From contig WAEK01000004.1 in assembly GCA_011634665.1 (NCBI GenBank), forward strand, positions 2,051,501 to 2,115,500: DNA of 64,000 bases, read 5' to 3'. How positions within the stretch are numbered: position 1 is the stretch's first letter; every line of letters starts with the position of its first letter. Made by a program: the position numbers and the translations under genes. Of this stretch, positions 12,296 through 22,627 are shown piece after piece. The DNA comes from Mortierella sp. BCC40632 (taxonomy: Eukaryota > Mortierellomycota > Mortierellomycetes > Mortierellales > Mortierellaceae). The notes under the pieces were generated by a model. It was not told the DNA's origin. It saw only the letters and a program-made list of their open reading frames with translations, and ran no database searches.

Positions 12296-12610
12296 ATTGA
12301 CAACTAGTCGTGCCTGAGCGGAGAGACAGAAAAAGAAAGGCAGGCTGCGGCGAGCAAAAAAAGACAACGGCCGTGCCTGGCCTGGCTAGACTGACTGTCC
12401 CCCCTTTCTCCTCTTTCTCTCTCTCTTCTGGGGAAAAGGAGGAGGTGACAGTCCGCTGGTTCTTCATTTGTACGTCGCGCGCAGTACGCCGGCTCTTGTC
12501 CGCTCGTGCCCAATCGGACCAACCACGCTCCCCTGTTTGTAAACACGCCTGCCTTTCCGCCCGTCCTGGCTCTTTCTCTCCCTTTTACACACTTCTCACT
12601 CTCACACGCT

Positions 12611-12647
<37 letters not shown>

Positions 12648-12670
12648 CCCCAAATTACATCGCCGCCAAA
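11620..12670. promoter_or_regulatory. Divergent promoter region between the Sec7/PH gene and QRI7
   Basis: 1.05 kb separating two start codons that read away from each other. The left part (11640-12295) is GA-rich on the plus strand and the right part (12395-12650) is CT-rich with a CTCTCA-type array at 12600-12648, so each gene has a pyrimidine-rich coding strand upstream of its start. No TATA box is evident on either side. Confidence 0.55.
12226..12293. repeat. (GA)n microsatellite
   Basis: About 34 GA units preceded by a 16-bp A run and an earlier GA tract (12157-12205). It sits upstream of the Sec7/PH gene, so its coding strand is CT. Confidence 0.95.
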
Positions 12671-14122
12671 ATGTCATCCATCGAGACGCGCATGCTCCAA
12701 CGATTTGCAAGAGCCCGATTCGGTGCTCTGCTCTGTCTGCGTGTACCGGTCGTCCATCCATTCCCATCAGCCACTACGAGATCTTCCTCGGTCTTGATCC
12801 GACCCGGTCACAAACGACCCCTGATCTGTCTAGGGATCGAGACCTCATGCGATGACACATGTGCGGCCATCGTCACCTCAGATCGACAAATCCTTTCCGA
12901 GGTCCTTCGGACACAACATCACCTCCACGAACCCATGGGTGGTATCGTTCCCAAACTGGCTCACCATGCCCACATGCGCAACCTACCTGACGTTGTCAAG
13001 GAAACAATCCAAAAGGCTAACCTGGGAGAGCGTGGTATTCAAGAGATTGATGTGATTGCTGTAACAAGAGGACCAGGACTAGCACATTCTCTCGGCGTAG
13101 GCCTGAATGCTGCAAAGACACTTGCTGCTGCTTTGAACAAGCCTCTTGTTGGCGTTCATCATATGGAGGCCCATGCTCTGACGGCTCGACTCACAACGGC
13201 TGATCCAGAGTTTAAAGTTTTGATGGATCACTCCAAGGGTACCGATAATTCCACACTAGCGTCTTCACCTGGCCCAAACCCATACCCACCCTTCCCATTC
13301 CTGACACTACTTGTCTCGGGCGGACATACAATGCTCCTTGTCGCCCATTCTGTGGATCGATACACGACATTGGCCACGACAGTAGATGATTCAATCGGAG
13401 AGGCATTTGACAAGACAGCACGGGAGCTGGAAATCCAATGGCTGCCTGGACGTACAGGCGGACCAGGAGCCAGTCTTGAAGAATTTGCAAAGGGATCCAC
13501 TACGCCCACCCGTTACCTAGATCAGCTTCCTATCCCAATGAGTCTCCGGACTAGTAAGCATGAGATGAAATTTAGTTTTGCAGGACTAAAGAGTGCCGTG
13601 ACAAGAATCGTCAACCATGAAAAGAGATCCTCTCCATCGGGACAAATGGATGAAGCCAAGAAAAGAGATCTTGCTGCTGGATTCCAGCACTGTGCTGTCA
13701 CTCATCTCTGTCAAAAAGTTGACCAAGGTATTCGTGCTTGTCGAGAGCAAGGCCTCGATATCTCGAGTTTAGTCATCAGTGGAGGAGTTGGACGCAATGC
13801 CACTTTGCGGAAGAAAATGGATGAGGTGTGTCAACACTTTGAGTTTAGTCTAACAGCCAAGCCTCCTCAGAAGCACAAGACTACCTCAGATCAGGTCCGA
13901 CCACCGCTTGCCAATGGAACTGAACATGGAGTTGGTACGACAGCCATGCGACGACCTATTCAAGTGATTTGTCCTCCACCTAAACTCTGCACGGATAACG
14001 CAGTCATGATTGCTTGGACAGGGTTAGAACGTTACCAACTTGGGCTCGTAGATCCGTACGACATCGATATCATCCCCAAATGGCCATTGGATATGCTGGG
14101 CACGGGAGTGATTCCAGAGTAA
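12671..14122 (+). CDS. QRI7: Mitochondrial tRNA N6-threonylcarbamoyladenosine transferase (Qri7/OSGEPL1, TsaD family)
   Basis: Intronless 483-aa protein. ATG 12671 in good context (GCCGCCAAAATG); in-frame codons before it are CT-repeat artefacts. The first ~55 residues are Arg/Ser-rich without acids, fitting a mitochondrial targeting sequence. The Kae1/TsaD/Qri7 fold follows: 'CLGIETSCDDTCAAIV', 'HAHMRNLPDVV', 'VTRGPGLAHSLGVG', metal-binding His motif 'VHHMEAHALTAR', 'LLVSGGHTMLLV', 'DDSIGEAFDKTARELEI', 'MKFSFAGLKSAV', 'VISGGVGRNATLRKK' and 'CTDNAVMIAW'. The family transfers the threonylcarbamoyl group to A37 of ANN-decoding tRNAs; Qri7 does so alone in mitochondria, unlike KEOPS Kae1. The targeting-like N terminus separates it from Kae1. 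It is divergent from the Sec7/PH gene and 171 bp upstream of OST3. Confidence 0.93.
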   Translation: MSSIETRMLQRFARARFGALLCLRVPVVHPFPSATTRSSSVLIRPGHKRPLICLGIETSCDDTCAAIVTSDRQILSEVLRTQHHLHEPMGGIVPKLAHHAHMRNLPDVVKETIQKANLGERGIQEIDVIAVTRGPGLAHSLGVGLNAAKTLAAALNKPLVGVHHMEAHALTARLTTADPEFKVLMDHSKGTDNSTLASSPGPNPYPPFPFLTLLVSGGHTMLLVAHSVDRYTTLATTVDDSIGEAFDKTARELEIQWLPGRTGGPGASLEEFAKGSTTPTRYLDQLPIPMSLRTSKHEMKFSFAGLKSAVTRIVNHEKRSSPSGQMDEAKKRDLAAGFQHCAVTHLCQKVDQGIRACREQGLDISSLVISGGVGRNATLRKKMDEVCQHFEFSLTAKPPQKHKTTSDQVRPPLANGTEHGVGTTAMRRPIQVICPPPKLCTDNAVMIAWTGLERYQLGLVDPYDIDIIPKWPLDMLGTGVIPE

Positions 14123-14293
14123 AGTTTATTGCGTTAAGGGTAGCATGCTCTGTGCCTGATGTGATGTGGAGAGGCCTGAGAGGGCCGAGATATAGACTTG
14201 TTCTTTCTCTCCCAACGGCCCATTCTTCATCATCATTCGTTCGTTGGACTCTCTTCCATCAACCTCTCCCTCCTGCATCTCATCTTGCTTGTC

Positions 14294-14981
14294 ATGGGCT
14301 TCCTTAGGTCCTCCCTAGTCACCCTGGCCTTGGCCCTGGTGGCTCTTGTTGCCATCGGCCCCACCTTCACCAACGCATCTTCAGCACTGGACAGGAGATT
14401 CACGAAGCTCCACTCCAAAGCCTTGGAAAACAAAGGAGTTGTTGAGCTCGACTCGAATCTGTTTGACGAATTTGTGGGCGCGCCTAGGAACTATTCCATC
14501 GTCATTCTCTTTACCGCCATGGGTCCCCAATTCGAATGCGGCCCCTGCAAGTATGTTATTTTTTTTTTTTTTTTTTTTCAATCTCTCACCTCGCGCAACC
14601 TTTGACATTGGAGAAGGCTATGCATGAGATGGGCAAGACATGCTCGACTAATGCATCATCTATTCCTTGAACTATTTTCAAGACAATTCGATCCCGAGTT
14701 TAGACTTGTGGCCTCTGGCTGGTCCAGTATGCCCGAGAAATCTAAACTCTTTTTTGGTAGACTTGATTTCGCTGTCGCTCAGACGGTCTTCCAAAAGTTG
14801 GGTATGAACACTGCGCCCACTGTCATGCTCCTTTCGCCTGCCAAGAGTGAGTCCAGCCAATCACCTCCAAGCAGATATGACTTTACTACTCAGTAAGCGA
14901 CTGATTCCCTTCTTCTTCTGTTTGTTACGCGTAAACGATCATGAATCTTGACCATTTCCTCTGACGCGTCTCTTTCTCTCT

Positions 14982-15020
<39 letters not shown>

Positions 15021-15271
15021 TAACACCTCTTATAATTAACAGAGGAATGCAAGCAGAAGGGTTTGCAACTTGGATCAAAGCTCAGACAGGCATCAAAGCG
15101 CCAGTCAAGAGACCTATCGACCTTGTGGTTCTTGGTGTCAAGGTCATGGGCGTGATCGCCGTCCTCACCTTTTTCGTTGGAGTATACTTTAATGCCAGCA
15201 AGATCGTGAGCGGCAGATTCATTTGGTCCACCGCGGCACTTGTAAGTCGAGTTTGTCACTACCTCTTCTTT

Positions 15272-15307
<36 letters not shown>

Positions 15308-15855
15308 TGCTAGTCGCGTTATTTATCATCTCTTCGAATCGATCTATTATTTTATAGTTTACTATTCTGCTTATGATTTCAGGACACATGTGGAATCACA
15401 TCAGGAGGCCAGCATACAAGGTTCCTGGCCGTACTGGTCAGCATGGATTTATTGCCAATGGGTTCCAAAACCAGCTTGGTCTTGAGACTCAGGTTGTTGG
15501 CATTATGTGTAAGTGGATGTAGTCAACTCGGTGTCCGTTGAATATTGTAGACAGAAAAGATATTCTCTGTATTCGTCGTCAAGATTTTTTTTTTTTTTGT
15601 TATTGTTTCTGTTTTTGTTTTTGTCCTAGCCTAACAAGTTGTATTCTTTCTCTCTCTCTCTCTTTATTTATAGATGCGGTCCTGGCAGGGACTGCTGTTG
15701 TGTTGATGAAATTGGTTCCTCAGATCGGAACCCCAACCACGCAGAGAATCGTAGTCTGGGTGACGATGGGCCTCTTTGCATTCATGTTCAGTCTTTTGAT
15801 CCAGATCTTCAGGGTCAAGAATCCTTCATACCCCTTCACGATCCTTCATAAATAG
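14294..15855 (+). CDS. OST3: Oligosaccharyltransferase subunit Ost3/Ost6 (MAGT1/TUSC3 family)
   Basis: Five exons: 14294-14550, 14683-14892, 15043-15241, 15358-15508, 15674-15855, all GT-AG with continuous frame. An N-terminal signal peptide (MGFLRSSLVTLALALVALVA) leads into a thioredoxin-like lumenal domain with a CxxC redox motif (ECGPCKQF) split by intron 1, and 'FDPEFRLVASGW' after it. Four C-terminal membrane segments follow, with the family signature 'ISGHMWNHIRRPAYK' and 'GFIANGFQNQLGLE'. The protein is an ER-membrane subunit of the N-glycosylation complex that transiently disulfide-bonds substrates to aid glycosylation; the CxxC cysteines are both present. Introns carry long T runs (14559-14578, 14989-15019). 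The C terminus ends after the fourth segment, as in the family. Ost3 and Ost6 cannot be told apart here. Confidence 0.92.
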
Positions 15856-16518
15856 TTGACGAGGCATCTGGTCCTCGCCGATCCCCTCTTATCTCTCTCT
15901 CTCTTTCTTTCTTTCTTCCCTCCTTCCAATTTCCAAGAGGAGGGCTGCATTCCTCTATGGAGCCGATAGATTAAAGAATCTCCTTGTTTTTACATGCAAC
16001 AGAGCAATAGAGTAAGGTCCATGACACGTATGATTTGGTACCGTTTCTTCCTTCCTTCCTTCCTTTTTTTTTTTTTTTTTTTTTTTTTTGCTACTATCAG
16101 ATAAGTCGCGCAAAGACTTTAAGATCCTAATCCGCGTATAGTTTTTATTCGCCGACTCGCGTCTATCCATGCTCTGCAATCATGGCTGCCGCTATCTCAT
16201 TTAGATAAATAAAAAGGGAAGGGATCAAAACTGTTCAACGGCTAAGGCAAAGGCGCTTGAAGAATCCAGGAGCGACAAGAATGGCTCGCAATCAAACAGC
16301 TCGAAGCGTCTGCTTACATATGACTACGAAATCTGTAGCTTGGTATGAATCATATCGTTTTCTTTTCTTAAGAGTCCTTTTGTGAGGATTTTATTTGTAA
16401 GCGCTACACTACCATGCGATCTGTGATCATAACCAATGCTGCCGTGAATTGAAAGAGCTACCTACAAGGAAGAAGCGGAGAGCGAGCTAGAAGCGGCTAT
16501 AGTCTACCACTATATAGC
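15856..16518. other. Intergenic region after OST3
   Basis: CT and TTCC tracts (15893-15924, 16045-16089 with poly(T)) close to the OST3 stop, then unique AT-richer sequence. No gene seen. This marks the passage from housekeeping DNA to the repeat-rich block. Confidence 0.5.
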
Positions 16519-16655
16519 ACATTTCATTTGTTTTTGACCCCGGTTTACACAACTTATCTGAGGATCTACAACACCCTTCCGCAGTAGTCCCATGCAACGG
16601 GTCGTGTGTAGTTCACGGGAACAAGGACGGGAAAAACAAAAACAGGTGAAATGGA
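16519..16655 (+). mobile_element. MITE family 1, copy A
   Basis: 137-bp element with terminal inverted repeats: left end ATTTCATTTGTTTTTGA, right end CAAAAACAGGTGAAATGG (reverse complement of the left with few changes). The interior shares 'CCATGCAACG' and flanking words with copies at 18590 and 21202. No coding capacity. A further fragment of the same family follows at about 16690-16770. Confidence 0.75.
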
Positions 16656-16689
16656 GAATACATTACACTCAAGTGGATTACAAAAGCGA

Positions 16690-16770
16690 ATAGAACCACA
16701 CGACAACCCCATGCAACAGACCGCGTGCAATCCACGAAAATAAGAACGGAAGTGGACAGTACTATTTCAT
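16690..16770. mobile_element. MITE family 1, partial copy
   Basis: Contains the internal words CCCCATGCAACAGACCGCG and a TIR-like ATTTCATATGTTTTTGA, but in an order that suggests two truncated or nested fragments rather than one full element. Confidence 0.5.
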
Positions 16771-17119
16771 ATGTTTTTGATTTCTGTAGAGTAATTATTG
16801 GTAACAGGGAATACTCCTCTGCTATCAATCTGTCAACTGATCGTGTCAAGTCCCTTATTACTTCAATCATCCTCGAGAATTAGCATCGCCTCGACCACCA
16901 AAAGTAAACACGCTTTTTTTTTCGTGCGTTTTGGAGACTAAAAGTGCGGGCTCCTCGCCTTTTTTTGCATTTACATTTCTTTCCAAGAGGTCACTTTTAT
17001 TTTATTTGATTTGATTTTCGCTAACTACCTTGGCTCACATTGCCACCAAATTTTTCACCATCTCCCCAGTCTATTATTTTTTTTCTCACACCGCATTACC
17101 TCGACAGCATCTCTCTTCA

Positions 17120-18060
17120 ATGACTATCTCTGAAGACCTGCGATTGCGAACAGTTGATATTTTACAGCTTCCATGAGCTATCAAAGTTTGACACGCCTGC
17201 CTTGCTGTCTGTTCCAGAGTCGAGTGTGCTCCAATGGACAGGCAAGACAAAGAATACAATTCAAGGGCCGCTTGTTCTTGACTCGTCTATCATATTGACT
17301 CGAACACTCTTGCTCGTTTTTGAAATAGTGACGTTCAACAAAGCTGGTTTGGTGGTGGCATAAAAGAGTATCAGAACGAAATTCAAGATGATTGGACGAG
17401 GTTATTGACTATGTGAGACAGTATACCAAGTACCATCCCTGCTTCCTTTTTGAAGAGTTTCATGAAGCACTCCGCAACCAGTCTCCAGATCAGAAGAATT
17501 TGTCACTAAGCGCTCTTTGCCACGCTCTTCAGCAAGATCTAAAGTTGAGCAGGAAGACACTTACCAAGTGTACTCGCGAAGCTCTTCCTCAAGAAATCGA
17601 AGAATTTAGGTACGCTGTTACCATGGCGCCTGAATCAGGAATAGCTGATATTTGTAGACCAAACAAGCAAAGTCGGGCGTGCTGCCGTGCGAGATCATGC
17701 GTGGTTGACGATATATTTTCCAGCCTTTGTGACACTTCATTTTGCTCGTGGGAAGAGTCTTCTGCGATGGTAGTGTTTCCCTGGTTCCAGAGACCCCTGA
17801 GTGTAGGACCTGGAGCCAGCCCTATCGTTCTCTGGGACACCTCTCAGCTGTTGACGAAGTGATCGATGTGATACGCAGGGTCACTGACTATCTCTGCCTG
17901 GCTCAGGAGTGGGTGGAATGCGATCTTCAACGTATGGCGGTTGCTTATTCACTGTCATTTGGCGGACCAAATCCTTGGGCATGGGCGCACGATTTGAGGT
18001 GTCTCAGGCGAATTATTATTTTTGCTTTTTCAAAGCCCTGTGAGTTGAGCGGCACTGTCC
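17120..18060 (+). pseudogene. Decayed IS630/Tc1-like DDE transposase
   Basis: Coding remains scattered over three frames on the plus strand. 17392-17610 reads 'YVRQYTKYHPCFLFEEFHEA', 'KNLSLSALCHALQQDLKLSR' and 'KTLTKCTREALPQEIEEF', the helix-turn-helix linker typical of fungal IS630-like transposases. In another frame at about 17655-17770 it continues 'FVDQTSKVGRAAVRDHAW' and 'VTLHFARGKSL', matching the first-catalytic-Asp region of that family (consensus of the type VDETSKDGRAAVR.HAW). A later 'PNPWAW' block near 17970 may match the region preceding the second Asp. Frameshifts and stops break the frame repeatedly, so it cannot make a transposase. Limits are approximate; no inverted ends were identified. 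Confidence 0.65.
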
Positions 18061-18304
18061 TTTTCGAACGTAAATATGAATGTCAGAGGATAAGGGAAGC
18101 TCATTCGGTGTTTTGTAGAAGGTTCCTGTGTCTGGGTAGGAGGTGAGAGTGTGGAGGAAATGGAGGACTCCAGGGAGTCATCGAAGAGTGGGTAAGGAAG
18201 GGATGCGCTGGCGCGGCTCATGCTGGAAGGGGGAAGAAGAGATGCACAACTCATGTTTCGGGACCAACACTTTAATTTTAGAGGGTGTCGAAAAAAAGGT
18301 GGTG

Positions 18305-18337
<33 letters not shown>

Positions 18338-18589
18338 ACTTGAGAAAGGCCGATGATGCACATGTTCAATAGGCTGTTGGGCGATTTGACCTCTCAACCT
18401 CTGGTCAAAAAATTTTTTTTTTTTGAGAGTAGTTTCTGGAATTTCGCAGATCTTTCAATAAACTGAAGATAACACAATTATGGTCCTAGCCTGAAGGATA
18501 ATGCGCTATATCAATCGACTTGTTTTTTTTTCTGGCACATTTTATTTGCAGTTATGGTTGTCATTTGGTGTTGACCCCAAAAACTATTT

Positions 18590-18725
18590 CATATTTCACT
18601 TGTTTTGACCGTGGTTTGCATTGCTTGTCTGAAGATTAACAACCCCTTCGCAGTAACCCCATGCAACGAACCGCGGGTAATCCACAAAAGTAGGAGCGGA
18701 AAAAACAAAAAACAGGTGAAATGGA
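18590..18725 (+). mobile_element. MITE family 1, copy B
   Basis: 136-bp element with ends ATATTTCACTTGTTTTGA and AAAACAGGTGAAATGGA, same orientation as copy A. Its right end stops about 10 bp from the stop codon of the leftward secreted-protein gene (18736), so it forms that gene's immediate 3' flank. Confidence 0.75.
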
Positions 18726-18735
18726 CTATATGCTA

Positions 18736-19713
18736 CTAATAGCCTTCCCCATCATCCACAATCTTTCCATTCGAATCCGTGATCACAAAATAGCTGACGT
18801 TGAAATTGCGGGATCCCGACGGAGTTTGGATAGATCCACGTCTCTGGTTGTTCTTGCCAAGCTTGGATTGCGGGGCGATATAGTTGAAACATCCATCAAC
18901 ATTGCCGTTTTCGCACAATGGAATCTTGGTCTTGGTCGACATATCGCAGAATACCTTCTCTTCAGTATTGTAGAAAGAAGAGCCCCATGACGTCTCGCTA
19001 TCACACAATTCCACAGCACTAAGTCGCCTGCTAACATGGACTCGATTCCCGAACTTGGCCGCGTGTTCGGAGGCTCTTTTCTGGAGAGAGTTGGCGACAG
19101 AGGAAGTTCTAGTGAGGAATCCCCAATCACAGATGCTTGCTTTGGTGGCATCGAAATACCTGACGTTGGTGGTGGACATGTAGTCTGTGTTGATGTCAAT
19201 AAACTTGGTGGATCCTGGGGCTGTATTATCACCATCCAACCATCCGCATCTGAGGTCCACCCATCTACCACTGTCGAAATGCGCCTGCCCCGAATAAGTC
19301 CATGGTCTACCACAAAAGTAGAAGAGATCTCCGATAATAAATCCTGCCCTATGCTCCGCATTCGGAATGTTGGAGCTAGGCTTCCAAGAAATCATGGCAG
19401 GGCAAATACCATCGTTGTGATGCATTTGCAAGCCAACCATTCTGACCTCAATGTTGCTTTTGACTTTCACGTCCACGGTCTTTTGGGCATTGTTGGGAAG
19501 TTCTCGGTTCTGATCTTGGTCTCCACCTAGCCATTCACCACCGGTGCCCTTGATGCTAACCCATGGGAATCCACCATAGGCTCCAGAAAGGTCTTTGCTG
19601 TCTCGTCCATTCCAGACAGACACGGCAACGAATCCCTGATCGTTAGGGGACTTGATGAGCGACGTGGCAGTGAGGAGGAAGCTCAAGACTCCAACTACAG
19701 AATCGAACAACAT
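18736..19713 (-). CDS. Secreted 325-aa Cys-containing protein, unknown function
   Basis: Single-exon minus-strand gene from ATG 19713 to TAG at 18736. The N terminus has a typical signal peptide (MLFDSVVGVLSFLLTATSLI). The mature part holds about nine Cys, many Trp/Gly and blocks such as 'GGFPWVSIKGTGGEWLGG', 'GDLFYFCGRPWTYSG' and 'WVDLRCGWLDGDN', suggesting a disulfide-stabilised beta-rich extracellular protein. A dibasic stretch 'NNQRRG' lies near the C terminus. I do not recognise the family. A TATA-like TATATATA lies at 19863-19870, about 150 bp upstream, inside a promoter duplicated at 23157. Its setting (between MITEs) and secretion fit a lineage-specific secreted or effector-like protein; that role is inference. 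Confidence 0.75.
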   Translation of the reverse strand: MLFDSVVGVLSFLLTATSLIKSPNDQGFVAVSVWNGRDSKDLSGAYGGFPWVSIKGTGGEWLGGDQDQNRELPNNAQKTVDVKVKSNIEVRMVGLQMHHNDGICPAMISWKPSSNIPNAEHRAGFIIGDLFYFCGRPWTYSGQAHFDSGRWVDLRCGWLDGDNTAPGSTKFIDINTDYMSTTNVRYFDATKASICDWGFLTRTSSVANSLQKRASEHAAKFGNRVHVSRRLSAVELCDSETSWGSSFYNTEEKVFCDMSTKTKIPLCENGNVDGCFNYIAPQSKLGKNNQRRGSIQTPSGSRNFNVSYFVITDSNGKIVDDGEGY

Positions 19714-19726
19714 TTCTCCGAAGGTT

Positions 19727-20025
19727 CAAGGCAACTCTGGTAGAGGGGTACTGCTTGGATGAGGGCTTGTAAGGCAAAAGTAGTGTGGATAAAAAGGTTG
19801 TGAGGCTTCGGTATGAGGATGGTTTGTTGTGAGGATAGACGAGAAGAAGGGGAAACACGCTCTATATATACTAAAAGGTGAGCGGATAAAAAGACAAAGC
19901 TAAGCTTTGACTGTAGACAAAAACAGACAAACTGTAGTTGCAATGCTTGAGGTTTGTACTAAATGTGCTGGTAAAAGGCGAAAGTGTCCTTCACGACCCA
20001 GTCAAACATTTTGCTCGCCAATTCA
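19727..20025 (-). promoter_or_regulatory. Promoter of the 325-aa secreted protein (copy 1 of a duplicated promoter)
   Basis: About 300 bp directly upstream of ATG 19713, with TATATATA at 19863-19870. It is closely similar to 23157-23456, including blocks such as GGCAACTCTG, ACGCTCTATATATACTAA and GGTGAGCGGATAAAAAGACA. Confidence 0.7.
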
Positions 20026-20136
20026 GAGATTTTCAAAGTCGAATAACATTCCATTCTTTTTTTTTTTTTTTCCTTCTATGCTAACACCTGTGTAACAAAA
20101 AAGTCGGATCGGCTTTTTAGAATCCTTGCTCGCCGT

Positions 20137-20343
20137 CCAGCCGAACGCCATCCAACGGCTTTGGGATCATTGGATTGGTGCTACCTTTTTTTTTCTAGCC
20201 ACTTGGCGCACAACATAGGCAGTCAAAAGTTTCCCAAAAAAAAAAAAAAAAAAAAAAGTCGAGAAACATTGAGGTGAAAACTTGACATCTATCGGCCGGA
20301 TAGATGCTCTCCTAAGGTCCCAATGTCGTTGAACGGGGTTCAG
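20137..20343. mobile_element. MITE family 2, copy a
   Basis: Roughly 207 bp with inverted ends: left CCGAACGCCATCCAACGG, right GTCGTTGAACGGGGTTCAG. A long A run (20236-20257) lies near the middle. It shares the inner block CTATCGGCCGGATAGATGC with the related words of copy b. Confidence 0.65.
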
Positions 20344-20774
20344 ATGTTCTTGTTTACCTTCAAAGCCCGTCCAATTAAAATTCTTTCTCATGGCTGTGCA
20401 CGTATGACAACATTACTCATGCACATTCCATTGCCCTCGCCAAATCTGTAAAGAAAATTCCGCTGAATGACGGGCTCAGATGGAAGGATTTTGCTGGCAT
20501 GTTTGACGATCCTTGCGGGGCTCTGTGGGAAAAAGGTGATGTCTGAGTTTGAGAAAAGGGCCGTGCGCTTGAGTGTTACAATTTGAATGAGGGCAAGAAG
20601 GGAGGGGGAGGGGTCAAGGTTTGGTGCTGTGCTGGGTACCCGTGATTTAAATTGTGAGCACTTAGTTTGCATTTTGGCGCATGGTGAAAAGAACGAAGAA
20701 AGCTAGGGAAAGGATAGTCGCTTGCTAAATTTTGATTGGGCGAGAAATTGGCAGATCCAACGGACCAAAACAAA

Positions 20775-21000
20775 CCTGAACCCCATCCAACGATCTTGGG
20801 ACCTTAGGAGAGCTTCTATCCAGTCGATAGAAGTTGAGTTTCCACCTCGATGTTTCTCAACTTTTACACGAGTTATTTTTTGTGTGGAAACTTTTGGCTG
20901 CCTGTGTTACCCGCCAAACGGATAGAAAAAAAAAAAAAAAAAAAAACAAAAAAGGAGGCTCCAATTCAATGGTCCCAAATCCATTGAATGGGGATCTGAG
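20775..21000. mobile_element. MITE family 2, copy b
   Basis: About 226 bp with inverted ends CCTGAACCCCATCCAACG and CCATTGAATGGGGATCTGAG; inner GGTCCCAAAT / CTTGGGACC also pair. It holds an A run at 20925-20946 and shares the words GGAAACTTT and GTGTTACCCGCC-like text with copy c. Confidence 0.65.
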
Positions 21001-21201
21001 TACCTTGTTGCTATTGGCTGTACATGGGAAAAGGAATGTATTAGGAGTCTGGTAGAGTAAAAGGAGCAGACAAGGTAGGTGATCAGTTGAGGTTTGTGTT
21101 TTGTCCATTGGAGGTCAAACAGAGGCATATATCAAAATAGTACAGTAGCACAAAGGTGCGGTGTTTATCAGAAAATACTTGGTTTTGCTCCATGAGGTAT
21201 A

Positions 21202-21338
21202 GTCCATTTCATCTGTTTTTATTTTTTCCGCTCTTGTTTACATGAATCACGCTCGGTTCGTTGCATGAGGTTACAGCAGAGGAGACTGCTAATCCCCAAA
21301 GAAACAGTGTAAACTGAGGTCAAAAATGAGTGGAATAG
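21202..21338 (-). mobile_element. MITE family 1, copy C (reverse orientation)
   Basis: 137-bp copy in the opposite orientation to A and B. Ends are TCCATTTCATCTGTTTTT and CAAAAATGAGTGGAATA; the inner CGTTGCATGAGG is the reverse complement of the CCATGCAACG block. Confidence 0.75.
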
Positions 21339-21339
21339 G

Positions 21340-22590
21340 TGTTATCCTCCTTACATTAATGGTAGTATGACGGTACAATAGCGTGGCACGCATCAGAAGA
21401 ACCTGAGTTAGCAATTTGAGATTTTATGCCTATTGGATGTGACAGACAGATTTTACCCATAATAGTGGTTTTACAGTGCTGAGTGTGAGTCGATGTTTGC
21501 TTTTATCGAGAGTCAGATGTTGGGCAAGCCAGAAGGCACGGCAATCTTTTTTGTGTCAATTAGGGATACTCTTCATGAGATGGAATGTTTACATCCAAGG
21601 GAGAATGGAAGGATCCACGGAAAGGTAACCGACGGCTATTCCTTGGAGATCAAGAAAGGTATTACGACCGGAAGTACAATCTTTGGGGTGTGGGCCTGTC
21701 TCGGCAGTAAATACTTGTGTCCAAGGGAGGAGTGTGTTTGTCTTGAGAGTGATGTTTTCAATTGGAGAGTTGAAAACGTTGGTATGGCAGCATAGCAGCA
21801 CAGCAGCACAGTAGCGCGGTACGGTATCTGACCCGCCTGAATTGGGCGATAGCCCACTGGACCTCCTCTGCAAACCAACCATCCAGGACACGTTGTGAGA
21901 GCCTCTTCTATTTCAACTGACATCTTTACCCAATAGCCCATGTCAGTTTTGACGAGCCTATCTCCGCCTTTGCTCTCGCTTTGCCTTCGCCTTCACCACT
22001 ATCCTCGCCTTTTCCCCCATTTTCGCCTTCGTTCTTGACCATTATTTCACCAGGACTAAAACAAACACCAGGGCTACGATGCCTAAGATCAAATAGGTTA
22101 ACTCGTGATAGTGTACGGTTGAATAGGCTGTTTGTTTTGGTTCGGGTTTGTTTATTGAGCAAGTGCCTCACAACTCCTTTCCGCGCTGCAAGAAATCCTC
22201 TGTGGTATGACTCTGAACTACCCACAGAAGTGAATTCGTATTCAACTATATATCGGAAAAGGCGGTAATCGTCACCGTCTAGCGCGGATTCTGACTTTGA
22301 AGCATTCGGTCAGCGTAGGTAAGATAAATGGTAGAGGGGATGAGGATGCACATGCATCACATATTGAAACAAATCGCTTTCCTCTGAAGTTGTCAAGCGC
22401 TTAAAATTTTGGGGAAAAAGAAAAGAAAAGAAAAGAAAAGGAAAAAGAAACAGTAGCGGCCTCGAATCTGGCGAAATTTTTCACCAAAATCAAGAATGGA
22501 CTGTCCAGTTTATTCAACGAAGAAAGCATACTCTTCATGACATCTACAAGGCTGCCAAACAGATTATCGATCTGATGGAATAGAAACGAC
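21340..22590. other. AT-rich intergenic stretch without recognised genes
   Basis: Frames of about 100 codons occur at 21493-21795 (plus) and 21926-22225 (minus, with a Lys/Gly/Glu-rich 'GENGGKGEDSGEGEGK' segment), but none has a recognisable domain or promoter. 22418-22448 is an AAAAG repeat. It may hold decayed repeats. Confidence 0.45.
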
Positions 22591-22627
22591 TCATCTCATC
22601 CTTCCCATCTAGTCTCAGTCCCTGACA

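Noticed and set aside
11644..12467. Overlapping minus-strand frames up to 229 codons full of Ser-Leu repeats
   Set aside because: Generated by the long GA tract upstream of the Sec7/PH gene; pure repeat translation.
12506..12670. Upstream extension of the QRI7 frame by 55 codons
   Set aside because: The extra codons translate a CT-repeat leader; ATG 12671 has a far better context and gives a sensible targeting sequence.
21493..22225. Two ~100-codon frames on opposite strands
   Set aside because: No recognisable domain, promoter or homologous copy in the window; could be repeat remnants but not supportable as genes.
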